A stretch of DNA of 64,000 nucleotides from Cyanomargarita calcarea GSE-NOS-MK-12-04C (GCA_019359595.1 JAHHGZ010000013.1:114827-178826), one strand, 5' to 3'. Positions 9,207-18,594 are shown, counted from the stretch's first letter. Numbers and translations: made by a program. The notes: a model not told the origin generated them from the letters alone.

Positions 9207-9329
9207 ATGAAAGCGATCGAAGTTACTGGCAAGATTGACCATGAAGGAAACCTAGTTTTGGATAAACCGATCCAGGGAACAACCTATCCCCATCAAGTGC
9301 GGGTGATTGTGTTGGTTCCAGAACATTAG
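9207..9329 (+). CDS. Small VapB/antitoxin-like protein, probably truncated
   Basis: A 40-residue frame (MKAIEVTGKIDHEGNLVLDK at its start) follows 'agaggataata', a usable ribosome site. The sequence resembles the N-terminal half of short cyanobacterial antitoxin-like proteins that open MKAIEVTGKID and are normally about 70-80 residues; here it stops at 'VIVLVPEH'. No toxin gene such as a PIN protein follows. It is therefore either a minimal orphan or a remnant of a toxin-antitoxin pair. The family comparison is from memory. Confidence 0.5.
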   Translation: MKAIEVTGKIDHEGNLVLDKPIQGTTYPHQVRVIVLVPEH

Positions 9330-9384
9330 ATGTGGAACAGCTTATCAAGTTTTCTTTGGACGGTAAAAATATCCCCACTCGTTG

Positions 9385-10572
9385 CTATTTAGCTGACTTA
9401 GCATAAATTTCCATCAATCTCCGGTAGTTTTCTACTGCCGTGTACTTGGCTTCAAACTCGGCTCTAGCCTGCTGTCGCATATCAGCGAGTTTCTTCGGGT
9501 TAAGTAGAAGTGATTCCACTTTCAAGGCCAAATCGACCGCATCACCAGGAGAGAAAAGTAAACCGGTACGATTGTGGTCAATTAATTCGGCGATCGCTCC
9601 AATGTTTGCGGCTATCACTGGTGTTCCTTTAGCCAATGCTTCAATTGCTACAAGGCCAAATGTCTCGTACCACTCTGAGGGAAACACCAAAAATGCAGCT
9701 TTTCCCATTAATTCATAAACTTCTTTCAAAGGTTTGCGTCCCAACCATTCCACTCCGGGTATTTGCTGTGCAGCTTCAGTAACTTTCGCTGCCAAGGGAC
9801 CATCTCCCACGATTTTGAGGGGAATTTTGCCACCCAATCGCTCCCAAGCTGCAAGTAATGTCCCTGTCCCTTTTTCTGGTGCCAATCTGCCTACAAATAA
9901 AGCGTAACCTTCTTCACCTTTTCCAGGTTGAGGGGCTGGGTGGAGGAAATTCGGCTTAAATTCTAGCTTTTCTTTGGGTAGCCCTCCCTGAATAAATTTA
10001 TCCAGGGCAAAATGACTATTAGCAATCAATATATCAACAACCTTAGTCCAAGTTCCCAGAAGTTCGTGCAGTTTGGTCATAGTTGCGACTGCACCACTGG
10101 CTATTTGGCTATCCCGGTAACAAGCATTCTTCACTCCCTGCCAATGTACAGGTTGGCCCAAACAATCTTCGCAGACTTTCCCGTCGCGAAAAAACAAACC
10201 ATTCGGGCAAAGTAAACGATAATTATGTAAGGTTTGAACTACGAGTACACCCTCGGCTTTTGCTGCATAAAAGGCAGCAGGAGATATTAGGGGAAAAGTA
10301 TTGTGAAAGTGAGCAACTTGGGGACGAAAGTCACGAATTATTTCTCGCAACTCTTGGTAAATTTTACCGTTCCACAACGTCGCAGTCGCTAAACTGAAAG
10401 CATTCATTTGCTCCACTTTGTCGTTGTGAACAGTATAACGTCGTACTTCGTGACCGTAGGACTCTAGTAGGTCTGACTCAGTAGAAAAAACTGTATCCTC
10501 ACCTCCAACTTGCTGGTAATAGTTATGGACAGTAAGAATACGCATTGGGGAAGACAGTTTAGAGTTATTCAT
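9385..10572 (-). CDS. Family 4 glycosyltransferase
   Basis: This 395-residue GT-B enzyme begins 'MRILTVHNYYQQVGGEDTVF' from an internal Met10 and has the donor-site EX7E motif in 'PSEWYETFGLVAIEALAKGTPVIA'. A Cys-rich stretch, 'LLCPNGLFFRDGKVCEDCLG', is a subfamily trait. Family members use NDP-sugars and retain the anomeric configuration. It is a close relative of the protein at 49596-50771, with long shared blocks in the Cys-rich part. The gene is the last of the - strand run and starts 3 bases from the polymerase candidate, so the two are co-transcribed. Start choice between residues 1 and 10 is open. Confidence 0.92.
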   Translation of the reverse strand: MNNSKLSSPMRILTVHNYYQQVGGEDTVFSTESDLLESYGHEVRRYTVHNDKVEQMNAFSLATATLWNGKIYQELREIIRDFRPQVAHFHNTFPLISPAAFYAAKAEGVLVVQTLHNYRLLCPNGLFFRDGKVCEDCLGQPVHWQGVKNACYRDSQIASGAVATMTKLHELLGTWTKVVDILIANSHFALDKFIQGGLPKEKLEFKPNFLHPAPQPGKGEEGYALFVGRLAPEKGTGTLLAAWERLGGKIPLKIVGDGPLAAKVTEAAQQIPGVEWLGRKPLKEVYELMGKAAFLVFPSEWYETFGLVAIEALAKGTPVIAANIGAIAELIDHNRTGLLFSPGDAVDLALKVESLLLNPKKLADMRQQARAEFEAKYTAVENYRRLMEIYAKSAK

Positions 10573-10575
10573 ATT

Positions 10576-11961
10576 TTAAGACAGCTTATTATCCCTACAG
10601 CGATGCTCGTGCCAACGAATACCAATCAGACTCATTACAAAAAGCATATATCCTGGTTCTTCCATCTGGCTAAAAACAGCTCCGAAAACCCACACACTCA
10701 GCAGGGCATATCGGGAAAAATCATCTACACAGAAATAGCGCCAAGCTAAAAAGGATATATATAGGTATGTTCCCAAGCCTAAGAAACCTAAATCTCCCCA
10801 AATACCTGCCCAACCCCATAGCGGTGACCACAAACTAGATTTGTCACCTAATGGGTTTGCTGATACCACCTCCCAAATCCGTTTGTTGAGAGGATGGATG
10901 CTAACACCAAGGGGATTCAGCAGGTCATAATAATCTCGAATCATCCATCCTCCCAGTCGTCCGACTGTGTGCCCTGGTCCCAAACCAAGTAACCAATTCC
11001 AGCTAGAATGATAGTAAGAATGAACAATAGAAAATACTGAATATTTGAGTTCCAGCCCATCCTGTACTAGGTCAAGATTGTTTGTCCAATATTTTAGTTC
11101 AGTATTTGGGGCTAAATTGAAGGCAGCCCAATAAAGTGCGCTTCCTCCAATAATAAAAAGAAGTATGTACTGTATTGCTTTGACAATATCTGTCATTTTG
11201 AGGAGGACAAAAATAACAGCCGCGATCAAAAAAACTAGAAATATCTGTTTAGTATCACTAATAATAATTTGACCTAGCGCTGCAAAAACTACAGCAATAC
11301 GTAGCCAGAGAGGACGGGGTTTAACGGTTGTAAAATAATAGAATGCGAAAGTTAGTGAGACAGAAGCACTCACCACATGACCAGCACCAGTAAAATAGAA
11401 AACCCCTTGCATGAGATCCCAAGGTGAAATAGGGCGTAAGAGGTCGTAACGCAGAACATAGCGCTGAATATAGACCAATATCAGGTTGCTAAAGGCAGAA
11501 ATAATTAACCATTTTTGAAACCGTTCGATGTTTTTGGGAGACATTGCTAAACTAGTAATGCCTAACAGCATGATGAGTGGTTCACCAAGCAATAAAAATT
11601 CTAGAACAATATTAATTACACCAGCTTTATTTAACAGTGCGCTCGCAACATTGATGGTAAATAATGCCACTAAACCAATTAATAAAGCTTGCGAGATAGC
11701 AATCTGTTGTTTATCCTTGGTTTTAGTATTGAAAATTGCCACCACACCTGCAAACGGAACAATTAAGAAATGCAGGAAATTGATTGCAGATGGGAATTTT
11801 AGTAAAGTATTAAAAATGCGCGGGAAAAAGGCGGTTACAAAACCCCATAGCAGAAAAGTGGAACTTTTGATGAATGTTTTACGCTGAGTTGGAAATGCGA
11901 TCGCTGTATTTCCTTTTGTAGGATCAACCGGGAATGTTCCCCTAGTTTGAGATGGTGGCAT
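10576..11961 (-). CDS. Multi-membrane-spanning protein, candidate polysaccharide polymerase (Wzy/O-antigen ligase-like)
   Basis: The 461-residue protein has about ten to eleven hydrophobic helices spread over its length and a large polar loop near residues 290-375 ('GLGPGHTVGRLGGWMIRDYYDLLNPLG'). This is the usual plan of Wzy polymerases and WaaL-like ligases, where the loop faces the periplasm. There is no short conserved signature, so the call rests on topology and on its place between glycosyltransferase genes. If correct, it joins repeat units or attaches the glycan to its acceptor. Because an ABC (Wzm/Wzt) exporter is present as well, the locus may carry parts of two export routes. Confidence 0.7.
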   Translation of the reverse strand: MPPSQTRGTFPVDPTKGNTAIAFPTQRKTFIKSSTFLLWGFVTAFFPRIFNTLLKFPSAINFLHFLIVPFAGVVAIFNTKTKDKQQIAISQALLIGLVALFTINVASALLNKAGVINIVLEFLLLGEPLIMLLGITSLAMSPKNIERFQKWLIISAFSNLILVYIQRYVLRYDLLRPISPWDLMQGVFYFTGAGHVVSASVSLTFAFYYFTTVKPRPLWLRIAVVFAALGQIIISDTKQIFLVFLIAAVIFVLLKMTDIVKAIQYILLFIIGGSALYWAAFNLAPNTELKYWTNNLDLVQDGLELKYSVFSIVHSYYHSSWNWLLGLGPGHTVGRLGGWMIRDYYDLLNPLGVSIHPLNKRIWEVVSANPLGDKSSLWSPLWGWAGIWGDLGFLGLGTYLYISFLAWRYFCVDDFSRYALLSVWVFGAVFSQMEEPGYMLFVMSLIGIRWHEHRCRDNKLS

Positions 11962-12180
11962 ATTTTATCCCAGATTCTGACAGTGTTCAGTGGAAAATGA
12001 TATCTGCGATACATTTAACACTTCATCTTTAAAGAACTGTTGTGTTTAATTTAGCTTACCAACTTAGTAATACATTATCTTTCTATAGCAATCCGGGTTA
12101 AGTAATTATATCAAGTTCGGTTAATCAGTTCTGATTCCTTTCCTCTATGTCCTAACTCCGTATACAGGGCTACCGTGTAT

Positions 12181-12272
12181 ACACAAGTCGTAAAAATTCT
12201 TACTTTAAAAGACTTATTCTTTGCGTCCTACCGAAGCGGAAGGGCACGAAGAAAGAATTTTACGACTTGTGT
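12181..12272. repeat. Inverted repeat with about 20-base arms
   Basis: Left arm ACACAAGTCGTAAAAATTCT (12181-12200) and right arm ending AATTTTACGACTTGTGT (to 12272) are reverse complements apart from one extra A. The 50-base spacer includes a GTCCTACCGAAGCGGAAGG motif also seen at 53307. It is a MITE-like palindrome in the gene-free stretch 11962-12371. Confidence 0.75.
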
Positions 12273-12330
12273 AAATAGCTAGTTCTAGCTTTATCGGCTC
12301 ATGAGAGTACGGGATTTATAAGCAATCATC

Positions 12331-12369
12331 CTTCTTCCTTCTTCCTTCTTCCTTCTTCCTTCTTCCTTC
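12331..12369. repeat. Heptameric tandem repeat (CTTCCTT)n
   Basis: About five copies of the seven-base unit end two bases before the stop codon of the - strand glycosyltransferase at 12372, so the array sits immediately behind that gene. Confidence 0.9.
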
Positions 12370-12371
12370 AT

Positions 12372-13508
12372 TCAATGATTCATTGCAACAAATGTTACTT
12401 CTGTCAAGAACTTGGCTGCAGCTTCTGGGGTGTGTTCCTCTGTGAGTTGCTGAGATTTTTTACCCATTGTTTGAGCTAATTGTGGGTTGTCGATAAAACA
12501 GCGCATCACCCCTGCTAGCTGCTCAATATTATTTGGGTCAAAGCTGTAACCATTTTCTCCATCAATTACTAGTTCAGATGCTCCTGCTAGTTTAGAGCAG
12601 AGGACTGGTTTACCAAAAATCATGGCTTCTTGGACTACCACACCCCAGGTATCTTCTAGAGTCGGCAAAATAAAAACATCCGCACGCTCAAAATAAGAGC
12701 CTAGGCAGCTATACTCTACCCTTCCTATCCACTTTACCTGATCTGACAAATTATGCTCTTGACTAAAACCTTCTAATTCCTCTCGTTGTGTTCCATCTCC
12801 GACAATTAGGAGCGTATAATCATTACACCCTTGTTTCTTTAAAAAGCTACATGCTTCTAATAACAGGTGAAGCCCCTTTCTGTGTACCACCTGTCCGACA
12901 AAAAGAAAAATAGGTGTTTTAAATTGTGGCTCTATTGCCTCAGATTTATTGCAGTTTCCGAGTAAAGCATTAGCATCTGGAACTTCGTAAGGTCTAGCAA
13001 AAACTCTTTCTTTTTTAGCTTGGAGAACTTCTGTAAGATAAGCTTTTCCTGCTTGACTGTTGGTAATATAAGCATCTGCTAACGATACCATCACTCTTCG
13101 CACCAGCAAGCGAGCAGGTGAATTGCGAAAATCAACACCAGGGGAACTGCCCTCATAAGCAATTACCACTCGCCAATTACCTAAGAATTTAAATAGTAAA
13201 GCGAGAATTGTCCACACACCAAAAGAATTTGTAAAAACAATATTCGGTTTAAAATTTAATAACTCACCAACAATACTGAAGGGGAGAAAATCAACTTTAC
13301 TGTCGTATTCAGCTTTTAAGTAAGTTCGTTTGCTACCCTTCTTACCTACTAATTTCACCTGAACGTGGTTTTCAAATCCTTGAGCGTGTCCGGGCCAAAC
13401 AGCGGCAAACACCTTTGTTTCAGAAAATAACTGTGTCAACTTGCTCAGAGTTGGTTGCCAGTATAAAAAACTTTTGGGAAGGAGCCAAGCGATACGGAAG
13501 TTATCCAT
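12372..13508 (-). CDS. Family 4 glycosyltransferase
   Basis: A 378-residue GT-B enzyme. The C-terminal donor domain is clear: 'FLFVGQVVHRKGLHLLLEA', 'LLIVGDGTQREEL', and the EX7E site in 'LPTLEDTWGVVVQEAMIFGKPVL'. The N-terminal acceptor domain is less conserved ('MDNFRIAWLLPKSF'). It would transfer one sugar from a nucleotide donor during repeat-unit assembly in the cytoplasm. The gene stands alone on the - strand, with about 410 bases of repeats after it and a (AAAAAGT)n array before it. The specific sugar is unknown. Confidence 0.9.
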   Translation of the reverse strand: MDNFRIAWLLPKSFLYWQPTLSKLTQLFSETKVFAAVWPGHAQGFENHVQVKLVGKKGSKRTYLKAEYDSKVDFLPFSIVGELLNFKPNIVFTNSFGVWTILALLFKFLGNWRVVIAYEGSSPGVDFRNSPARLLVRRVMVSLADAYITNSQAGKAYLTEVLQAKKERVFARPYEVPDANALLGNCNKSEAIEPQFKTPIFLFVGQVVHRKGLHLLLEACSFLKKQGCNDYTLLIVGDGTQREELEGFSQEHNLSDQVKWIGRVEYSCLGSYFERADVFILPTLEDTWGVVVQEAMIFGKPVLCSKLAGASELVIDGENGYSFDPNNIEQLAGVMRCFIDNPQLAQTMGKKSQQLTEEHTPEAAAKFLTEVTFVAMNH

Positions 13509-13562
13509 AATTTTAACTTTGTAATCGGTTTACTTTAACAAGTTGTCATCACCGAACAAGGC

Positions 13563-13594
13563 AAAAGTAAAAAGTAAAAAGTAAAAAGTAAAAA
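13563..13594. repeat. Heptameric tandem repeat (AAAAAGT)n
   Basis: Four to five copies of AAAAAGT lie upstream of the glycosyltransferase at 12372-13508. The gene-free stretch continues to 13834; a + strand frame from 13663 there is not supported as a gene. Confidence 0.88.
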
Positions 13595-13834
13595 GGCAAA
13601 AGAAAGAAAAATCAAATCGGTATGAAGCCCCTGAATTTCTTTATGGAAAAGAAAATGAAGATTTGTTAATCGAAGAGAAGCCTTATGACTACGAGACACG
13701 TAGTGCGATGAAACAAGACATCCTTATGAAATCCTCTAAATTTATTTATCGAGATTCTCTTTTTACTTTTTACTTTTTAAAGTTTCCTTTACTTCCGTCA
13801 TTCGACCCACCGGATTGTCTCTACCCTTGCCTCT

Positions 13835-14674
13835 TTATATTGAGTCGGGATCAACACCTAAATCTCGCAGTCTTGCTGCTAAACGATCGGCTCGTTCTTG
13901 AGCGAGTTCTCGCTGTTGACGTTCTTGTTGTAATTCTTGCTCAGTTAGTTCTCGTTGTTGACGTTCTTGTTGTACTTCTTGCTGAGTTAGTTCTCGCTGT
14001 TTTTGCTCTTGCTCTGCTCGTTCAGCCGGAGTTGATATCCAATTACCAGTTGCATCGTACCAACGCAGCCATAGCCGCTCAATACCCTGATAGTTGCCCT
14101 GCCAAAGTCCCAAGCCCAACTCGATACTTGGCATCCACAATCTTAGCTCACTTAGATTTAATTCACTGTATCGATCTGCAACCAGTTGGAATGCCCGCAG
14201 TTGTTGGGTATAACGGTCAAATAAAATATAGTAGGGGATTCGTAAAATGCGCTCGTAAACTTCCCACTTAGTCGGAGGTTGGTTGATTTCCCGTAAAGTT
14301 TGCCCCAAGTCTTCTTTTTCAGTACCAGGAGAGAGCAGTTCAACCACTACAGAGGGATCGACTCCTTCTTGCCAAGTGACATAACTTAGACGCAACTCCC
14401 GCTGTTCGTAAAGACGAGAAATTCCCAGTACTGCAAACCAGTCTGGGCGTTTATACCACAGGGGATGTCGGACATCATAGTATAAATTTAAATCGCTTGC
14501 GACGAAGACTTCATCTGGCGGATAGTTGGATGGTATGAATGTTTCTCGCAGTAGTTGCGGCTGAAAATGATGAAATTCATCAGGCAAACCAGGCTCTTCC
14601 AAATCTTCACTTGGAAGATCGTACATTGTAGGTAGTACTTCTTTTGCAGGACGAGGGGGGTCTGTTTGGTACAT
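13835..14674 (-). CDS. Uma2 family (DUF820) PD-(D/E)XK endonuclease-like protein with C-terminal coiled coil
   Basis: The 279-residue protein has the Uma2 nuclease-like core: 'KRPDWFAVLG', 'VDPSVVVELLSPGTEKEDL' (the conserved E-L-L-S-P), then 'TKWEVYERILRIPYYILFD' with the conserved Lys. A C-terminal extension of about 60 residues is an almost perfect 14-residue repeat ('QQERQQRELTEQEL') predicted to be a coiled coil, closed by 'ARLRDLGVDPDSI', a tail common in cyanobacterial Uma2 proteins. These genes are abundant in cyanobacteria and often linked to mobile DNA; their true role is unknown. It interrupts the glycosyltransferase run and is probably a separate transcription unit. Confidence 0.9.
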   Translation of the reverse strand: MYQTDPPRPAKEVLPTMYDLPSEDLEEPGLPDEFHHFQPQLLRETFIPSNYPPDEVFVASDLNLYYDVRHPLWYKRPDWFAVLGISRLYEQRELRLSYVTWQEGVDPSVVVELLSPGTEKEDLGQTLREINQPPTKWEVYERILRIPYYILFDRYTQQLRAFQLVADRYSELNLSELRLWMPSIELGLGLWQGNYQGIERLWLRWYDATGNWISTPAERAEQEQKQRELTQQEVQQERQQRELTEQELQQERQQRELAQERADRLAARLRDLGVDPDSI

Positions 14675-14805
14675 AAATTCATCTTTGACTGACTAGCTTG
14701 ATAGTAGCGTTTTAGTAATGTTTTCCGGTTGCCTGTCAAAACACAATATTTTAAAACGAAAGCACCTCTTCCCCCACTCCCCATTCCCTGTTATTGGTTT
14801 GCAGT

Positions 14806-16086
14806 TCACATATTTTTAAAAATTGTGGATGCATAATTTTCAGCAGAGTTTTGTTCTGCAAAATGTTTGGCTTTGCTTGGGTCAAAGGAAATTTCTGGTG
14901 ATTCAGTTAAAAATTGAGTCAAGCATGAAGCAATTTCAGTGGGTATAGTTGAATCTACGGTTAATCCCAGTTGCCAGTGGCGGACTGTTTCCCCCATCAA
15001 GCCATAATCTGAAGACAGTAAGGGCTTTTGAACTGCGGCACCCTGTACTACTATGCCACTCATCCCTACATGACGTTGATAAAGAGCTAAAACCACGTCA
15101 GCAGATTGAAAATATAGCGGTACTTCTTGCTCGGAAATAAATTTGTCTTGAACTACAATCTGCACTGGTAAGGCTTGAGAAATCTCTCTAATTCGGTTTT
15201 GTAGGGTTGAGGAGTCGCTATCCGCAATTTTACCTACTAGCAGAAGACAGATTTTCTCACAGAGGGCGGGTGAGAGAGTCGAAATTGCATCCAAAAGTTG
15301 ATGAATGCCTTTGCGACCGTCTAAAACACCAAATAAGAAAAATACCCGCCGATTTGCTTCTATACCCAAGTTGGCTTTGAGTTCATCCACTTTGGATTCA
15401 CTCTTAGAGTAAATTTGCACCGGATCTGGCAAGTATACTATTTTGGCGTGGCTGTGAAATTCCTTGAGGTATTTGACCGCAAACTGGTCAAGGCAGAACA
15501 GCGTTTTTAGCTGGGGATGTCGCAGAGCTTGGGAGATATGAAAGCGCTCTTGCCAATGCCTTACTTTGTCTTTCCAGGAGAGGGTACATCCTGGAAACTC
15601 ATCATAGTGAAATCTCGGTCTGAAGTAAATACCTGAAAACGGACAGGGGAGTTTGCGTCTCAATACTGCAGATAGCTGAAAGGTATCAAAATACAACAGC
15701 ACGCATTCAGTAGACCCCAAAGCGATCGCATAACGATTCAAGAGAGTCCACTCACGCAAGGCACGGGATTTGCGCTGAACGTAGGTAGTCCAAGGTCCCA
15801 GCCAAGTTACTTCGGTGTCAGTAATCGGGATGAAATTTATGCGATCGCAGGTTTGCCCCAACTCCACCACATCCTGATGTAGCGAAAAGAACTTCGGCAC
15901 CACGACGATATCCAAGCGTCCTGGTAAGTTTTGCTCAACCAAGTAACAAATCAAATGCTGAATGTAGGCTGCATGGTGACCCCCTACAGATAAATCAAAT
16001 AATAAAATTTTCCGTTCAGGGAGACTCAGACCCATGCCGACATCAGTCTCATTTAGTTGTTTTACACTATCGCTCAATTGCTGCAT
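14806..16086 (-). CDS. GT-B glycosyltransferase lacking the usual EX7E glutamates
   Basis: A 426-residue protein. 'ILLFDLSVGGHHAAYIQHL' near residue 28 is the N-terminal glycine loop and 'VFFLFGVLDGRKGIHQLLDAI' opens the second Rossmann domain, as in GT4. In the position of the EX7E motif it reads 'YQRHVGMSGIVVQGAAVQKPLL', with neither glutamate. It may therefore belong to a variant GT4 subfamily or use other donor contacts. The 'FDTFQLSAVLRR' and 'IYFRPRFHYDEFPG' blocks resemble GT4-like proteins in cyanobacterial exopolysaccharide loci. It lies next to the PhyH-like gene (about 75 bases) and probably shares its transcript. Confidence 0.8.
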   Translation of the reverse strand: MQQLSDSVKQLNETDVGMGLSLPERKILLFDLSVGGHHAAYIQHLICYLVEQNLPGRLDIVVVPKFFSLHQDVVELGQTCDRINFIPITDTEVTWLGPWTTYVQRKSRALREWTLLNRYAIALGSTECVLLYFDTFQLSAVLRRKLPCPFSGIYFRPRFHYDEFPGCTLSWKDKVRHWQERFHISQALRHPQLKTLFCLDQFAVKYLKEFHSHAKIVYLPDPVQIYSKSESKVDELKANLGIEANRRVFFLFGVLDGRKGIHQLLDAISTLSPALCEKICLLLVGKIADSDSSTLQNRIREISQALPVQIVVQDKFISEQEVPLYFQSADVVLALYQRHVGMSGIVVQGAAVQKPLLSSDYGLMGETVRHWQLGLTVDSTIPTEIASCLTQFLTESPEISFDPSKAKHFAEQNSAENYASTIFKNM

Positions 16087-16161
16087 ATTCAGATACCTAT
16101 CAGCTCGCTGGTAGGGACAATTTAGTTCCGAAAATCACACCCTGAGTAACAAATTGCTCCG

Positions 16162-17103
16162 TTAGTACTGAGATGACCGCATCTCCATCTGAGGGCGATC
16201 GCCTGGTTTTCTAGACTTGACTTGTGCCCAGTAACGAACATAACGGAGATAGTTTTTGACTTGCTCACCTAAACTTTTCTTCCATACCAGAATATTTTGA
16301 TTAGATGTGGCGATCGTCGGATCTGTCTTGTTTTTACCATTTTGCAGGCGATCGCAAAACTTCCCGTAGGTAAATGGTAGGTAGTGGGCTGTGAAAGACT
16401 TTCTGGAATACTGTGGGTTGAGATTTTTAAACGCTCCATGTACCAAAAAAGGATGCCAGAGGAGAACTGACCCCTTGGAAAGAGGCATAGACTGGAACTG
16501 ATAGTTTTCGTGTGCAATTAATTGCTGGATGTTTTCGACATATTCTGTATGGTCAGAAAAGTTGGTTGCTCCAGGTTTGCCTTCAACAAGTGGGCCTTTG
16601 TGGCTACCAGGAACAACAAAGAAAGTTCCTGCATCCTCATGGATGTCTTCGAGTGCGAACCAAGAAGCCACGAGATGTCCTGGGGGGTTGCTGTCTAAGT
16701 AGTAGTGATCTTGGTGGGGAACTGTACCAGTCGATTTGTCAAAGAACATACTCTGCCAAACGATATGTTTCTCACAACCTGAAAGCAGGCTAAGTAATTC
16801 AGAAACAACGGTGGAGTAGATAATGTTTGACACCGACTTAGTAAAGTTTTTTTGAAATAGCAAGTCGGCAGGATCGAGAATGGAACGCTCTATAAAACCC
16901 TCATTATTGACCTGCAATTCTTCGGCTCGATTTGTGTCTTGCGAGCGAAAGTAATAGGACTTTCCAGCTTTGAAAACTTCATAACTTTCAATAAAGCCGT
17001 CAATAATCACAGAAGGTATGGCATCCTTAACGACGACATAACCATTTTCTTCGTAGTATTTCTTGATTTCCTCGGTTTGATCTAACAAAAAAGAATGGAT
17101 CAT
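16162..17103 (-). CDS. Phytanoyl-CoA dioxygenase (PhyH) family Fe(II)/2-oxoglutarate oxygenase
   Basis: The start at 17103 is chosen because an AGGAG lies ten bases upstream and the product then opens 'MIHSFLLDQTEEIKKYYEENG', the normal N-terminus of the family; the longer frame from 17217 adds 38 residues running into an inverted repeat. The 313-residue protein has the iron triad: His130 and Asp132 in 'VPHQDHYYLD', and His222 in 'HPFLVHGAF', with an Arg just after ('YSRKSFTAH') to bind 2-oxoglutarate. Family members hydroxylate diverse small molecules and, in some clusters, sugars or lipids. Its place between glycosyltransferases suggests a modification of the glycan or its lipid; that is inference. 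Confidence 0.88.
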   Translation of the reverse strand: MIHSFLLDQTEEIKKYYEENGYVVVKDAIPSVIIDGFIESYEVFKAGKSYYFRSQDTNRAEELQVNNEGFIERSILDPADLLFQKNFTKSVSNIIYSTVVSELLSLLSGCEKHIVWQSMFFDKSTGTVPHQDHYYLDSNPPGHLVASWFALEDIHEDAGTFFVVPGSHKGPLVEGKPGATNFSDHTEYVENIQQLIAHENYQFQSMPLSKGSVLLWHPFLVHGAFKNLNPQYSRKSFTAHYLPFTYGKFCDRLQNGKNKTDPTIATSNQNILVWKKSLGEQVKNYLRYVRYWAQVKSRKPGDRPQMEMRSSQY

Positions 17104-17218
17104 GCGAGAATTACTCCTATGGTTAAAATCAGCAGAAACACCCTTTTTCGTTATCTCTTGCACTATGTAATTGACTGTTGGAGTCACTAAGGGACTTCCA
17201 AAAAATAAATTCTTCAAT

Positions 17219-17282
17219 CTTGTGGGGTGGGCTTAAGCGCCCGCCCTTGCTTTATGACGGGCACCGAAGCCCATCCCACAAG
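17219..17282. repeat. Inverted repeat with 16-base arms
   Basis: Left arm CTTGTGGGGTGGGCTT and right arm AAGCCCATCCCACAAG match with one wobble position; the spacer is GC-rich. It lies in the 434-base gap 17104-17537, where I see no other feature apart from short A/T stretches. Confidence 0.85.
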
Positions 17283-17537
17283 AAAAATTGGAGATTTATT
17301 TAATTGGAAGTCCGTAATAACTCCTATCTAACAATTTTAACAGTTATCAGTTATCAATTTCATTGCGAGTGTGATACGCCAGACAATTGCTGGAAGCTTT
17401 TGGTGGTCATTGTTGTAATCATCGAGGTTTCGTTCGTTCCGACTGTTCGCTGTTCGCCGGTTTGATTTGTCTGAATCCCTACTCTTAAAATAGGAGGTAA
17501 TTTATACATAGGCTACAAATATTATATTCTTATTTTG

Positions 17538-18566
17538 CTAATCTATTAATAGATTTCTCTCAGGTGTATCTTGAAACTGTTTAATATTAACTCCATATAT
17601 TTTATAACTTATAAGTAGTTGAGATAATCTTCCTTGCAGAATTTCTAAATTGAGAATATCAGCATCACCTTCTAAAGGAGAGTAACTGGATAAAATCCAT
17701 TTATAAGAATAAGGAAGCAATTTTAGTAAGACTGCTGCCATCCGGTAAAACCAACTTTTTTCTATGTATCGCTTCAGCCAGGAAGAATCCTTTTTGAGTG
17801 CAAAAAAATAAGGATCGAGTCCCACACTACCAGCCCCAAATCCGCGTTTTAGGCGGCGTAAATAATTCCATTGCAAACGGGATGCCGGTATAAAGTGGCA
17901 AAATTGTAGGCGTGGATCGTACCATATATGCCATCCTGCCAAGCGAAGAGCAAGACAGAATTCATGGTCTTCACCAGCAGAAAGTACTGCCCCTTTGCGA
18001 CCAGTAAGGATGGATTTAAATCCTCTATTTTGTAGTTGTTCCCATGCTTGTTTCCGAATAGTTAACCCTGCACCCCAAAGAAAACCACGAGTTTGAGTGA
18101 CATCACCAACCTCTTTAGTTTGCTCTCCAACAGCATAAGTATCCTGATACTTGGAAAACCACCAGGGAAGAGCGACTTCAGACACAGCTTTACTACATCC
18201 CCCACAAGCTCCAACCTCAGGATGTTCAGACATAATTTCTGCTACGGTTTGCACCCACTCAGGACATACCCAGTTGTCATCATCGACGAAGCTAATCAGT
18301 TCATATTTCGCTTCGATAAAGCCTCGATGGCGAGCATGACTAAGACCGGGCTGTGGTTCATCAATTACGCGAAGTGGAACAGAACTTTCTTTTGGCCAAG
18401 ATGAAGTAGCTACTTCTTTTGTATTATCTGTACAGGCGTTATCAATTACAAGCACTTCCCAAAGCAATTCACTGGTAACTTCTTGAGCAGCAAGATGTGC
18501 CAGTGTCTGAGGTAACCGTTGAGCGCTGTTATAGCAGCAAATTACAATACTAACTCCTGTTGTCAT
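17538..18566 (-). CDS. Family 2 glycosyltransferase
   Basis: The 342-residue GT-A enzyme opens 'VSIVICCYNSAQRLPQTLAHL' and has the metal site in 'ISFVDDDNWV' (DDD at about 95-97). The signature 'DEPQPGLSHARHRGFIEAK' precedes it. The acceptor half has 'GAGLTIRKQAWEQL' and 'AGEDHEFCLALRLAGWHIWYDP' with the usual E-D-x-E/D base region. It belongs to the same subfamily as the enzyme at 43943-44962 ('EPEPGLLSGRHRG'), but identity looks low. It is the last gene of a - strand run starting with rfbB and would add one sugar in the cytoplasm. Confidence 0.92.
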   Translation of the reverse strand: MTTGVSIVICCYNSAQRLPQTLAHLAAQEVTSELLWEVLVIDNACTDNTKEVATSSWPKESSVPLRVIDEPQPGLSHARHRGFIEAKYELISFVDDDNWVCPEWVQTVAEIMSEHPEVGACGGCSKAVSEVALPWWFSKYQDTYAVGEQTKEVGDVTQTRGFLWGAGLTIRKQAWEQLQNRGFKSILTGRKGAVLSAGEDHEFCLALRLAGWHIWYDPRLQFCHFIPASRLQWNYLRRLKRGFGAGSVGLDPYFFALKKDSSWLKRYIEKSWFYRMAAVLLKLLPYSYKWILSSYSPLEGDADILNLEILQGRLSQLLISYKIYGVNIKQFQDTPERNLLID

Positions 18567-18594
18567 AGACTACAGTTCTCCTGTGTAATTAATA

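Noticed and set aside
13663..14271. 202-codon + strand frame with hydrophobic Leu/Val repeats
   Set aside because: It is the antisense of the coiled-coil repeat of the Uma2 gene; the hydrophobic repeat is the complement of the Gln/Arg-rich repeat.
17104..17217. N-terminal extension of the PhyH-like protein
   Set aside because: An AGGAG is placed for the ATG at 17103 and the extension runs to the edge of an inverted repeat.
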